A DNA stretch of 46,257 nucleotides from NCBI GenBank assembly GCA_937967405.1, contig CALCJV010000053.1:1-46257 (forward strand), given 5' to 3'. The notes beneath the pieces were generated by a model, which was not told where the DNA came from, searched no databases, and was given only the letters and a program-made list of their open reading frames with translations. A program made the translations under genes and the position numbers. Shown here one piece after another: positions 6,551 to 15,657 of the stretch; the first letter of the stretch is position 1, and each line of letters starts with the position of its first letter. The DNA comes from an uncultured Chloroflexales bacterium (GTDB taxonomy: Bacteria > Chloroflexota > Chloroflexia > Chloroflexales > Chloroflexaceae).

Positions 6551-9322
6551 CTACTGGCGCACGATCAACGGGAGATACACCTGCACGCCACGCGGCTGCT
6601 GGGCCGGTTCGATCTCGGCGGGCGTAACCAGCGCGTAATCGGTGAAGTGATCCACCACGACCTGCACCACGCCGCCGCCCTGCTCATCGGGGATGATCCT
6701 CACCGTATCTACGCTCTTCCAGCTTGCGCTCGGCTCATCCCAATAGGCGGGGATCAGCCGTGCGGTTGTTGTGCCGAGTGCCTGCACCTGCTCGGCGGTG
6801 AACGGGATCAGCAGCGTGACGGGGGCAAGGAACTGCGTGATCGGGCGGCCATCTTCGCCAAAGGCGTGCAAGCGGTAGCCAAACGCAATCGGCTCTAGAT
6901 CGTGATCGCTGGCAAGCTGCGGCAGCGGGCGGGCCACGAGCAACACTGTGCCACTTATGCCCAACGCCCCCGCCGGAACCTGAATGCCAGAGCCATTGGC
7001 AAGGCGCAGGGCTTGGCTCTCGGCGGCATCGAAGGTAAACGTCGTGCTGCGCGGCATCCGTTCACGCTCGACGAGGGTCAGCGTAAAGCTGACCGGTTGC
7101 GGGCTAGTGCTAACAGTTGGCGTAAAGACCTCCCGCTGGCTCTTGAGGAAGCCATCGTTGTTGGCACTCGTGGCAATCACGCTCCAACGCACACCACCCA
7201 GCAGATCAAGTTGGTAGTTGCCGCGTATGTCGGTAAACGCCTGTACGGTTGCACCATCGGCGGCGCGGGCCCGCACAAGGGCCGGTGTGCCGGTAGCATT
7301 GAACGTTACCTGTCCAGTTACGGGGGCATCCGGCAGACGGAAGGGCAGATCGGGGGTAGTCACTGTTGCTCCATCGGCCACCTGCACTGTCACGGGGGCG
7401 GGGGCAATCAGCGTTCGCAGGCGGCGCAGATCACGGAGCGGGCGCGTCTGCACGCTCACGCGGTACTCACCGGCTGCCACACGCACGCTGAAGTTGCCAT
7501 CACGATCCGTAAAGCCCCAGTTGGTGTAGGCTCCGGCCACATCGCTACCAACTTCACGCACCACCACACGCACGCCTGCCGCTGGGTTGAGCAGGGTTTG
7601 CCGCTGTATGGTGGGATCATCGCTGGCATAGGCAAGTTCATTCGTCGTAGGCAGCACAACGCGCCCTTTGATCAGAGCCGAAACCTGCGAAGCCGTGAAC
7701 GGGACGGTCACACTCGTGCCTGCGCCATCGTTGTAGGGCAGAAATGCTGTCTGCACACGGGGGCGGGCGAGGACATAGCCGCTGCGCGGATCGAGGTGCA
7801 TGCTCACCCGCCATGTGCTGCCGCCTTGCCCCCGCACATCTGTCGTGCCTACCTTCAGTTCGTAGCTCCCCGTGCGCGGATCGAGCAGCGCAAACGCTGT
7901 GCCGCCGAAGTTGCTCAGGGCCAGCACGCGCCCACGCACCCCCGTCACGGGCGTGCCATCGGCAGTGGTGAGGGTTCCCGTAATCAGGCTATTGTTGACC
8001 AGCACCGGAATTGAGAGTGAAATCGGCGTGCTAGCCGTCAGGGTAAATGGTACGCTCGCAAGGGCTTCGTAGCCCGCATTCGGCGCAAAGTACAACCCAG
8101 CTCGGTAGCTTGTCGCTACCAGCGAGGATAGCCCTAGCTCGAATGTGCCATCGCGGAGCGGCGCACCATTTGCCCGTACCAATCGCCCTTCGCTGTTTCG
8201 GTAGAGCACATAGGCGTGCCCATGTACACCTTCCCCAAGCGGTGCACCGGTGCGACTATCTACGGCAGAGCCACGCACTATCGTATCCACGCGGGCAATC
8301 TGTAAATCCTGCGTGATGGGGGTTGTGCCGTCTACACGCACTCGTTGCGCCTCCTGCGCGGGCACAAACATAGCCGGATCATAGGGGTTGTCATACACGG
8401 CATAGTTCTCAGTGGCGACCGGCATGGCCTGCACCAGCCAGACCCCCGCCGAGACATTGAGGCGATAGGTTCCGCTCACATCGGTGGTTGCCCGCACCAC
8501 GCCGACACCATCAGTGCGCCACGCTCGCACGGGCACTCCGGCGGGGGCCAGCTCACGCTGCTCGCCGAGTACCGTCACCACGCCGCTGAGTGAGCCACCG
8601 CGCTCGGTGACGATCAGTGGATTAGGTTGGACCTCAATCGTCGCGCCGGACTCAGCCGTGTAGCTAAGGCTCTCGCTCGCCACGATCCAACGCGGGTTGG
8701 TCAGCGCAATCGAGAGGGTTACGCCGCCTGCGAGCACCTTGATGCTGAAGCGGCCATCGCTACCCACCGTGACGGTGTTCCCCTGCCCCTCACGGTTTTC
8801 GGCCCGCACCCACGCCAATATGGGGTTGCGTTCTGGGCGGTTATTTGTGGCGAGATCGCGTCCAGTTTCTGGAAACTGAAGCCGACCCTGCACAGTTACC
8901 GTGGCGGGTTGCACCGTGAAATCCTGCACGGTGCTGCTATTCGCGGCCACCTGTAGTGGTACGGGGGCGGTTGTCACGACCCATTCCGGTGAGACGTTCA
9001 TGATTTGGGCTGGCTGAAGGCTCAGGGCATAATCGCCCACCGGTAGGCGCATGCGGTAGTTTCCATCGCGGGCGGTGGTGGCGGACAGATCGGCAGCATA
9101 GCGAGTGATGGTGGCCCCACTGGCAATCACGCGCACGCCCGCCACGCCCGTCCCATCAGGCAGGCTCACCTTGCCACGCACCTCACCAAGCTCTGGCGTA
9201 GGTGCAGGGCGATCCGTAGCGAATACACTGCCCCCGCCTAACAGGACGCACAGCACGAGGGTGAGGCTGAGGCCCCAGTGGATGTACTTCTCCCAACGTC
9301 GGTTCCTTGTGTGATTCTTCAT
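6551..9322 (-). CDS. Large secreted protein with repeated carboxypeptidase-regulatory-like domains
   Basis: This 923-residue protein begins with a signal peptide (residues about 13-35). About seven carboxypeptidase-regulatory-like beta modules follow, each with a G(K/R)V...G.P..GV.V opening and a D..G.Y.L.V..G.Y closing pattern (first at about 48-115). The part from about 770 to 905 looks like a ZU5-type beta-sandwich ending in VVDHFTDYALV. The last residues are QVYLPLIVRQ, a tail shared in style with the subtilase at 1252-4380. No catalytic residues are recognisable; it is probably a surface or matrix protein. The start is set by AAGGAGGG four bases before ATG. It lies alone between two + strand genes. 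The substrate or partner is unknown. Confidence 0.8.
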   Translation of the reverse strand: MKNHTRNRRWEKYIHWGLSLTLVLCVLLGGGSVFATDRPAPTPELGEVRGKVSLPDGTGVAGVRVIASGATITRYAADLSATTARDGNYRMRLPVGDYALSLQPAQIMNVSPEWVVTTAPVPLQVAANSSTVQDFTVQPATVTVQGRLQFPETGRDLATNNRPERNPILAWVRAENREGQGNTVTVGSDGRFSIKVLAGGVTLSIALTNPRWIVASESLSYTAESGATIEVQPNPLIVTERGGSLSGVVTVLGEQRELAPAGVPVRAWRTDGVGVVRATTDVSGTYRLNVSAGVWLVQAMPVATENYAVYDNPYDPAMFVPAQEAQRVRVDGTTPITQDLQIARVDTIVRGSAVDSRTGAPLGEGVHGHAYVLYRNSEGRLVRANGAPLRDGTFELGLSSLVATSYRAGLYFAPNAGYEALASVPFTLTASTPISLSIPVLVNNSLITGTLTTADGTPVTGVRGRVLALSNFGGTAFALLDPRTGSYELKVGTTDVRGQGGSTWRVSMHLDPRSGYVLARPRVQTAFLPYNDGAGTSVTVPFTASQVSALIKGRVVLPTTNELAYASDDPTIQRQTLLNPAAGVRVVVREVGSDVAGAYTNWGFTDRDGNFSVRVAAGEYRVSVQTRPLRDLRRLRTLIAPAPVTVQVADGATVTTPDLPFRLPDAPVTGQVTFNATGTPALVRARAADGATVQAFTDIRGNYQLDLLGGVRWSVIATSANNDGFLKSQREVFTPTVSTSPQPVSFTLTLVERERMPRSTTFTFDAAESQALRLANGSGIQVPAGALGISGTVLLVARPLPQLASDHDLEPIAFGYRLHAFGEDGRPITQFLAPVTLLIPFTAEQVQALGTTTARLIPAYWDEPSASWKSVDTVRIIPDEQGGGVVQVVVDHFTDYALVTPAEIEPAQQPRGVQVYLPLIVRQ

Positions 9323-9697
9323 GGTTCCCTCCTTGACTTGTGAATGTGTTTTGCAGCGATGGGGAATGCTGCGGTTTCGGTTTCCCCCATACCGGTAGTA
9401 TAGCCTTCACGTATAGAAAACCTATCACGATGATGTGAAGATCGTGTGAAGATAGCTAGTACTTTCGTTTATTTTTGTGTTCTGCTGATGGCATGCACCT
9501 ATCCCAAAGGCAATTTGCGTATGTGGCGGGGATCGCTGAGGCGGGAATGAGGCGCGAGGTAGTACGATATGCCATTGTCACATGGGCGCGAGTCACGCTA
9601 TAATAAAGATTACCTTTGCAACAGCACGCATGCTGAATGGCGCAGGAGGGAAGGGCAAGCGTCACATCAGCATCCATACGGAGTTCAGGCGGATTCC
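9323..9697. promoter_or_regulatory. Intergenic regulatory region between divergent genes
   Basis: This 375-base gap separates the secreted repeat protein (- strand) from the OYE-like gene (+ strand). It holds a TATACT-type -10 on the - strand at 9397-9402 with no clear -35. Further upstream for the - strand gene is a 9-bp direct repeat TGTGAAGAT at 9434-9442 and 9445-9453, repeated with an 11-base period. The promoter of the OYE-like gene is at 9575-9604. No small gene was seen. Confidence 0.5.
9575..9604 (+). promoter_or_regulatory. Promoter of the OYE-like gene
   Basis: TTGTCA (9575-9580) and TATAAT (9599-9604) are separated by 18 bases. Transcription would begin near 9611, which rules out starts upstream of that point and supports ATG 9698. 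Confidence 0.7.
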
Positions 9698-10645
9698 ATG
9701 GCGCACTTGTTTAGCACCTTGAGTATTGCAGGAAAAACGCTTCGCAATCGTGTGGTTTTGGCTCCGTCGGCGAGTGGCTATGCCGCACTGGATGGGTTTG
9801 TGGGCGAGGCTCTGTATAGTTACTATCTGGATCGAGCCCACGGCGGTGTGGGTTTGATTATTACCGAACCAGCGCATGTTTTGAATCCAAGTAGCCGCGA
9901 CACACGCGGGCATCTTGGCATTTATGACGACTCGTTTGTGCCGCGCCTCCGCAGCCTTGCCACGGCGATCCAAGGTGGTGGTGCGTGTGTGCTGCTTTCG
10001 CTTGAGGCCTCGGCGAGCCTTGCCAACCGTTCGGAAGCGACTCTGCACGAGGTAGCAGAAGCCTTCATTCAGGCTGCGTGGCGGGCCCGCTTGGCTGGCT
10101 TCGATGGGATCAACCTCTCTTCTGCCGATGGGGGCATCTTGCACAGCCTGATCTCACCGCTTGCCAATCGGCGCACCGATGGCTACGGCGGCTCGCCAGA
10201 AAACCGCATGCGCCTTGCGGTCGAGATTATCGAAGGCATACGCCAATGGCTGGGCCATCGGTTCATCATCGGCTTTCGCTTGGTAGCGGAGGAGTTTGAT
10301 GTGCGTGGCATGAAGCTCCAAGATGCGCGGGTGATTGCCCGCCGGCTCACGGCAACGGGGGTGAATCTCATTGATGTAACCACCGACATGCGGACTGACA
10401 TTCACGTGGCGCATTTTCCCGGCTGGCGCGTGCCCCTTGCCGCAAGTATCAAGAGTGTGATCCCAGATGTACCCGTGATCGGCTCCGGCTTGCTCGGTGA
10501 TCCGCACCTTGCCGATAGTGTTGTGCGTGATGGCAGCATTGATCTGGTGATGCTGGGGCGTTCCCTGCGAACCAATCCCTACTGGACGCACCTAGCGCGA
10601 ATTGTGCTTGAGAGCCAACCCGGATTGGTGGCACTCAATTACTGA
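9698..10645 (+). CDS. Old Yellow Enzyme-like NADH:flavin oxidoreductase, divergent active site
   Basis: This is a 315-residue TIM-barrel protein of the Old Yellow Enzyme/NADH:flavin oxidoreductase family. It has the N-terminal LRNRVVLAPSASG, the ISPLANRRTDGYGGSPENR segment (about 152-170), and GSGLL and LVMLGRSLRTNPYW for FMN phosphate binding near the C-terminus. Normal family members reduce activated C=C bonds with FMN. In the segment that usually reads GxHGAHGYLL, the two ligand-binding histidines are Ser141 and Asp144 and the usual Tyr is Gly146. The usual QLxHxGR segment is also absent (LLSLEASASL at 99-108). FMN binding is likely retained, but classic enone reduction is doubtful. The start follows from the promoter at 9575-9604. 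It stands alone. Confidence 0.8.
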   Translation: MAHLFSTLSIAGKTLRNRVVLAPSASGYAALDGFVGEALYSYYLDRAHGGVGLIITEPAHVLNPSSRDTRGHLGIYDDSFVPRLRSLATAIQGGGACVLLSLEASASLANRSEATLHEVAEAFIQAAWRARLAGFDGINLSSADGGILHSLISPLANRRTDGYGGSPENRMRLAVEIIEGIRQWLGHRFIIGFRLVAEEFDVRGMKLQDARVIARRLTATGVNLIDVTTDMRTDIHVAHFPGWRVPLAASIKSVIPDVPVIGSGLLGDPHLADSVVRDGSIDLVMLGRSLRTNPYWTHLARIVLESQPGLVALNY

Positions 10646-10671
10646 TTTAAGAGCTTATCCTACGCGGCTCT

Positions 10672-10681
10672 GTGGTATGAT
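10672..10681 (+). promoter_or_regulatory. Extended -10 promoter of the M16 peptidase operon
   Basis: TATGAT at 10676-10681 is preceded by TGG (extended -10). A weak TTATCC lies 15 bases upstream. It is placed 31 bases before the first M16 gene. Confidence 0.5.
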
Positions 10682-10712
10682 GAATGGGATATAGATAACG
10701 ACAGGAAATGCG

Positions 10713-12017
10713 ATGCAAAACGTACATACCCACATCCTTGCGAATGGGCTAACTATCTTGCTCAAGCCGATGCATACCGCCCCTGTGATTACCGCGTGGC
10801 TCTGGTATCGGGTTGGCTCGCGCAATGAAGGCAGTGGGATCACTGGGATCAGCCACTGGGTTGAGCATATGCTGTTCAAGGGCACGCCGGATTATCCGCA
10901 GGGTACGATAGATCGTTTGATCGAGCGGAACGGCGGCTACCTCAATGGCTTTACGAGCCGCGACTATACCGCCTATTACGAGACGTTGCCCGCAGATCGG
11001 ATCGGGCTGGCATTGCAGATCGAGGCGGATCGCATGATCAATGCCGTCTTTGATGCGGATGAGGTGGAGCGCGAGCGTACCGTGATCCTTGCCGAGCTAG
11101 AGGGCTACGCCAATCACCCCGCGACGTGGCTCGATGAAGCGGTGCATGCGGCGGCGTTTACGGTGCATCCGTATCATCATCCGGTGATTGGCTATGCCTG
11201 CGATCTCCACGCGATCACCCGCGCTGATCTCTACCAACACTATCAAACGTACTACATGCCCAACAATGCTGTGCTGGTACTCGTTGGGGATTTTGATCCC
11301 GATGCCCTCCTTGCCACCGTTGTTGATCTGTTTGGGGCCCTGCCGTCAGGGCCGCCGATCCCGCCCGTGCGTGCAGTGGAGCCAGAGCCGCAAGGCGAAC
11401 GGCGGCTGACTATCCGCCGTCCGGGTGCGGCCGAGTATGTGCAGATAAGCTACCTGACTCCAGATTGCCGCCACGCCGATTTTGCGCCGTTGCTGGTGCT
11501 GAATGCCGTGCTGAGTGGAGCGCGTGCGCTGAGTGGCGGCGGTGTGCCGACCAACCGCAGTGCACGGCTGTACAAGGCCTTGACCGAGACGCAGCTCGCA
11601 ACGAATGTGTACAGTGCATATATTCCTTCCCGTGATCCGTACCTGTTTGAGCTAGGCGCAACAGTGCGGCAGGAGCATCACGCTGCCGAGATCGAGGCCG
11701 TGCTACTGCACGAGATTGCCCGCATTCAGGATCAAGGTATCACTGCTGAGGAGCTAGCACGAGTGCATAAGCAGATGCGGGCGCAGCTGGCCTATAGCAG
11801 CGAGAGTGTCACTAATCAGGCGCGGATGTTGGGGACGTGGGCGATGCTCGATAGCCACACCCGCGCTGCGACGCTGCTCGATGAGCTAGCCGCAGTACAG
11901 GTTGCCGATGTGCAACGGGTGGCGTGTGCCTATCTCACGGAGCAGCGGCGCATCGTCGGGACGTTTGTCCCATTGGCTGATGCCGCCGTCGTCCACGAAC
12001 AGGATGCCGCCGCATGA
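10713..12017 (+). CDS. M16 family zinc peptidase, catalytic subunit
   Basis: This 434-residue protein carries the inverted zinc motif HxxEH as His48-Trp-Val-Glu51-His52, and the third ligand Glu128 at the expected distance of 76 residues (AELE). The two pitrilysin-like halves (about 1-200 and 200-420) match the M16B processing-peptidase type. It pairs with the next gene, which overlaps by four bases (ATGA) and lacks the zinc motif. Such active/inactive pairs form heterodimers that degrade peptides or process precursors. There is no signal peptide, so it is probably cytosolic. AGGA lies seven bases before the ATG. Confidence 0.92.
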   Translation: MQNVHTHILANGLTILLKPMHTAPVITAWLWYRVGSRNEGSGITGISHWVEHMLFKGTPDYPQGTIDRLIERNGGYLNGFTSRDYTAYYETLPADRIGLALQIEADRMINAVFDADEVERERTVILAELEGYANHPATWLDEAVHAAAFTVHPYHHPVIGYACDLHAITRADLYQHYQTYYMPNNAVLVLVGDFDPDALLATVVDLFGALPSGPPIPPVRAVEPEPQGERRLTIRRPGAAEYVQISYLTPDCRHADFAPLLVLNAVLSGARALSGGGVPTNRSARLYKALTETQLATNVYSAYIPSRDPYLFELGATVRQEHHAAEIEAVLLHEIARIQDQGITAEELARVHKQMRAQLAYSSESVTNQARMLGTWAMLDSHTRAATLLDELAAVQVADVQRVACAYLTEQRRIVGTFVPLADAAVVHEQDAAA

Positions 12018-13300
12018 GCTACCCGACGGCAAGCCTAACCCGCACCTTGCGCCACACACTAAACAATGGCATGACCGTGCTAATCTACCCTACGCCGGAT
12101 GTGCCGGTGGTGAGTGTGCGCGGCGATCTGTTGGTGGGGGCGGTGCATGAGCCGGATGAGCAACTGGCCGGCTTGGCCGTATTCACTGCGGCGGCTCTGA
12201 TTCGCGGTACGCAACGGCGCAGCTTCCAACAGATCACCGCCGAAATCGAAGCACGCGGCTGTGGTGTGAGCGTGAATGCCGGGATGCACACCACCAACTT
12301 CAGTGGTAAAGCTCTACCCGAAGACCTGCCGCTAGTGCTCGAACTGCTTGCCGAGCTACTCCGTCAGCCGACCTTCCCGCCGCATGAGCTGAACAAACTG
12401 CGTGGGCAATACCTGATGACTCTGCGCGAATCCGAGCAGGACACACGCTACCGTGCCAGCCAAGCCCTGCGTGAGTTGCTGTTTCCGGTGGCGCATCCCT
12501 ACCGCCGCTTTGCATCGGGTACGGTGGACTCACTCCAGCAGATCAGCCGCGCCGATCTGCTCCGCTTCCATCAGTACTACCACCCTGCCAACAGCACCAT
12601 TGTGATTGTGGGGGCAGTGCAGCCAGAACAGGTCCTCCGCCTACTTGAGCAGGATTTCGGCGATTGGCAGGGAACCACGCCCACGCCCACGCTTGCGCCG
12701 GAACTGCCGCCTGTGCCACCCCTGCGTGCAATCCGCCGTGAGGATGTGGTGCTATCCGGCAAAGTGCAGACGGACATCTACTGGGCCGTGCCGGGCGTGC
12801 GCCGCACCGATCCTGATTTCTATGCGGCCCTGATTGGCAACATGGTCTTGGGGCAATTTGGGATGGGGGGGCGGCTGTGGCATGCCCTGCGTGAACAGCA
12901 GGGCATCGCGTATTCCGTGAGCAGTGGCTTGGAAGCGGGCTTTGGGGCGGGTCCGTGGCTCGCCTACGCGGGCGTGAACCCGCACAATGTTGAGCGGGCG
13001 ATTGAGGCCGTGCTGGCCGAGCTTGCCCGCTTCGTTGAGCAGGGGTGTACGCCGGAAGAAGTGGATGATGTGCGGGCCTATCTGACGGGGAGCCTTGCGC
13101 TAGGGCTGGAAACAACCGGTGGCATTGCGAGCACGCTGCTCTCGATTGAACGCTTCGGGCTAGGCTTGGACTATCTTGATCGCTATCCGGCTCTGATCCA
13201 CGCCGTCACGTTGGATGAGATTAATGCCGTTGCCCGCCGCTACCTCACGCTGGATCGGTATGTGCTGGCAACGGCCGGCCCGCCTGCAAGCGCGGGCTAG
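12014..13300 (+). CDS. M16 family peptidase-like protein, non-catalytic subunit
   Basis: This 428-residue M16 homologue has no HxxEH: the equivalent stretch reads LAVFTAAALIRGT. It keeps the Arg293...Tyr300 pair (LREQQGIAYSV). In M16B heterodimers that pair lies in the inactive subunit and completes the active site of the partner. The ATG overlaps the stop of the catalytic subunit gene, so equal production is likely. Loss of zinc ligands is therefore normal for this role and not a sign of decay. A GC-rich hairpin-like end is present but no clear terminator follows. Confidence 0.9.
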   Translation: MSYPTASLTRTLRHTLNNGMTVLIYPTPDVPVVSVRGDLLVGAVHEPDEQLAGLAVFTAAALIRGTQRRSFQQITAEIEARGCGVSVNAGMHTTNFSGKALPEDLPLVLELLAELLRQPTFPPHELNKLRGQYLMTLRESEQDTRYRASQALRELLFPVAHPYRRFASGTVDSLQQISRADLLRFHQYYHPANSTIVIVGAVQPEQVLRLLEQDFGDWQGTTPTPTLAPELPPVPPLRAIRREDVVLSGKVQTDIYWAVPGVRRTDPDFYAALIGNMVLGQFGMGGRLWHALREQQGIAYSVSSGLEAGFGAGPWLAYAGVNPHNVERAIEAVLAELARFVEQGCTPEEVDDVRAYLTGSLALGLETTGGIASTLLSIERFGLGLDYLDRYPALIHAVTLDEINAVARRYLTLDRYVLATAGPPASAG

Positions 13301-13578
13301 GCACACACCGCGCTCGGCGGCATGGCTGTAAACTGCGTGAGCTAATGGCCTATCGCATCGTGGGGGATACTGTCCAGCGCATACGCTGCTCACTGGTGAG
13401 AGGTTTGCTGTACTCGCCCGGTAGGATTGGGGGCGCGAGCGCATGTTGTTGCATGAATTTGGTTGGTTGAAGTTGTCCCGAAAAAGGCGCACGTATTCGT
13501 TGATACTACAACCTACACAATCTGCTCCACATGCGTCTGGCAAGTCACAAGGAGTTGGATTTGACACAGGGAGGTACA

Positions 13579-14655
13579 ATGACATTGGTACTTAGCTCAT
13601 ACAATCCGACCGTGCTTGGCATCCTGAAGACCCTCACGCGCATTGCCCAGACGACTCCTGAGATTAACGATGTGTTACGCGAGACGATCCATACGACGAT
13701 GCTGCAACTGCCCCTGAGTGGGGCGACAGTGTGGGTGCTGAATGGCGATCAGCGGGTACTCACCCCAGCTGCCTCGCGCTTGCCGGACAAGTGCAGCACG
13801 AACGCGATTGCCGATGATGACCCGTTGGTAATCTGGTTGCAGCAGCAGCACTATCTCTTGCTCGAAGAAGCCGATGCCCACCCCTTGATGCACCTTGCCG
13901 ATAACCTCTCGCTCGCGGTTGCCCCGATCCGTTGTGCGGATCGGCTGGTCGGCTTGATCGCGTATGTTGCCGAGCGCAATGTGCTGGTTGCCCTCACCGA
14001 TTTTCTGGAGATCAGTGCGGCCGTGCTCGCTGGGGCTGTGCTTGAGTCGATCTTGCAGCAACAGCAGTCCGACAGTGAAGATGTGGGCGCAATCCTGTTC
14101 CGCTTCGCCGTTGAGCTACGCAAGCAGCGGCGCATTGAGGCGATCCTGCAAAATCTCAACAGCATGGCCTTGCACGTCTTTCAGTGCGATTGGGCGGGGG
14201 TCTATATCCGTGAAGAACAGAGCTTCCGGGCGGTGCAGTTGCACACGCGCACCGGGAAACGGGCGGCTGATCCGAGCGATACCTTGCATGCCACCGAGAG
14301 CATGCTGATCAAGACGCTCATGAAGCAGCCGCGCCTGCACACCATCACCGATCTGCGCGACGAGCCGGATAGCCTGCCCGGCTATGTTGCCCGCCACAGC
14401 TTGCGCGGAGTGGTGTTGGTTCCGTTGCAGCGCATCCCCGATCAGTCGCAGCCGCATGGCTTGCTGGTGCTCGGCTACCGTGTGCCGCTGGTGCCCCTCA
14501 ACCGGCGTAGTGTGCATCTGGCTCGCGGGCTGGGACGGATCGTTGGGATAGCCCTAGAGCAGACGCTGTTTCGTGGCGACAGTGCTGGTGAAGGGGCTGA
14601 TCCGGCTGCCGAACAGGATCAGCTGGAAGGGCAGGTCGGTACCGGCGCAGCCTGA
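13579..14655 (+). CDS. Two-GAF-domain protein
   Basis: This 358-residue soluble protein seems to hold two GAF-like sensor domains (about 15-160 and 195-345). The clues are alternating strands and helices such as GATVWVLNGDQRVLTPAAS and WAGVYIREE, and GVVLVPLQR near 275. No kinase, cyclase or DNA-binding domain is attached, so it may pass a signal by interaction. GAF domains bind small ligands such as cyclic nucleotides or chromophores; no chromophore cysteine can be assigned. ATG 13579 is chosen for the GGGAGG site five bases upstream; an upstream ATG at 13531 has no such site. The 3' end overlaps the convergent DUF4230 gene by 37 bases. The 278 bases before it hold no gene I can see. Confidence 0.7.
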   Translation: MTLVLSSYNPTVLGILKTLTRIAQTTPEINDVLRETIHTTMLQLPLSGATVWVLNGDQRVLTPAASRLPDKCSTNAIADDDPLVIWLQQQHYLLLEEADAHPLMHLADNLSLAVAPIRCADRLVGLIAYVAERNVLVALTDFLEISAAVLAGAVLESILQQQQSDSEDVGAILFRFAVELRKQRRIEAILQNLNSMALHVFQCDWAGVYIREEQSFRAVQLHTRTGKRAADPSDTLHATESMLIKTLMKQPRLHTITDLRDEPDSLPGYVARHSLRGVVLVPLQRIPDQSQPHGLLVLGYRVPLVPLNRRSVHLARGLGRIVGIALEQTLFRGDSAGEGADPAAEQDQLEGQVGTGAA

Positions 14656-15629
14656 ACGATCACCTGATCTACTTCGAGCAAGCTGAGGAACTGCTCCATA
14701 GCGCGGCGGCTGTCTTCGCTGGCGCGTTGCAGGATGCCATCTTCGCAGGCGGCTTGCAGGATGCGGGCCTCGGCTTCGCGGCGGGCTTCGGTCTCCAAAT
14801 CCTTGATTGGCTCGGCAAAGAGGCCGGTCTGCCGATCATACACCCGCGTCCCATTACTATCCAGATTGGCACTTAGGATTTGCACTGGTGGGAGCCGCAC
14901 CGTTACGGTTTTACCATCGGGTGAGACACTGACATCCTGTAGCTGCATCTGGCTTAGGTCAAGCCCAGCTGTCACTTTGCCGCGTGCAATCAAGAGCAGC
15001 TTGTCCCCAAAGAGCAGATTTTCAACCAGATTGCCGCTCACTCCCGCCTCGATCACCTGCTCGATGGTGTAGGAGGTGGTTTCGAGCCGACTGAGTGACT
15101 GGATGCGCTGCACGACGGCAGGTCCATTCACGCTGATGGTGGGGGTGGGCGAGGCGATCAGGGCGGGCATCTGCCCCGTGCCACTGAAGAAGCTGCCCAC
15201 CCCACTGAGCATGTTGTTGAAGAAGAACAGGATGATCGCAATCGCCGCTAGCGTGCCCAGCACCACATACAGGGTGGCAGTGGCACAGCCATTACTACCG
15301 GGCGTGTGGCGCATTTGGCGAAACGCCATCCCACGACCGCCATAGGGCGCGTCGTAGGGGGCATACGGATCGTCGTCGTCATCGGCGGGGAAGGGGTAGT
15401 CTTGGTCGCGGGCGGAACGACGGGCATATGGATCGGGCGCACGGCGGCGCGGCGGGGGGGTGTCCTCCTCCTCGTATTCGGGGTAGTCCGGTGGGGGCGC
15501 ACGGCGGCGTGGAGGGGGCGGGGTGTAGTCTTCATCCTCCTCCTCGTATCGGGGGACGCGGCGGCGATCTGCTGGGCGGCGGGCGAGTGGTTGTTGATCC
15601 TCGTAGTCATCATCATAGTGATGCGGCAT
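14619..15629 (-). CDS. Membrane-anchored DUF4230 protein
   Basis: This 336-residue protein has a very charged, disordered N-terminal third (Asp/Arg/Pro-rich runs, residues 1-105). One membrane segment follows (about 118-142, LYVVLGTLAAIAIILFFF), and then an outside domain matching DUF4230 in pattern: RLETTSYTIEQVIEA, LLIARGKVTAGLDLS, VRLPPVQILSANLD, and the helical DLETEARREAEARI. The family function is not known. ATG 15629 is preferred to an upstream start inside ubiE because AGGAG precedes it. It is the last gene of the asparaginase-coaX-ubiE run, 28 bases after ubiE. Confidence 0.75.
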   Translation of the reverse strand: MPHHYDDDYEDQQPLARRPADRRRVPRYEEEDEDYTPPPPRRRAPPPDYPEYEEEDTPPPRRRAPDPYARRSARDQDYPFPADDDDDPYAPYDAPYGGRGMAFRQMRHTPGSNGCATATLYVVLGTLAAIAIILFFFNNMLSGVGSFFSGTGQMPALIASPTPTISVNGPAVVQRIQSLSRLETTSYTIEQVIEAGVSGNLVENLLFGDKLLLIARGKVTAGLDLSQMQLQDVSVSPDGKTVTVRLPPVQILSANLDSNGTRVYDRQTGLFAEPIKDLETEARREAEARILQAACEDGILQRASEDSRRAMEQFLSLLEVDQVIVQAAPVPTCPSS

Positions 15630-15657
15630 AGGGTATAGCTCCTCACAGCAAGCTGGC

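Noticed and set aside
6902..8014. Long open frame of 370 codons on the + strand
   Set aside because: It is antisense to the secreted repeat protein, has no recognisable domain and shows His/Arg/Gly-rich composition typical of a shadow frame.
12014..13300. Second M16 gene as a decayed copy
   Set aside because: It lacks zinc ligands but keeps the Arg/Tyr pair of non-catalytic subunits and is coupled to the catalytic gene, so it is a normal partner.
13301..13578. Search for a tRNA or small RNA in the gap before the two-GAF gene
   Set aside because: No cloverleaf, strong hairpin or convincing promoter pair was found.
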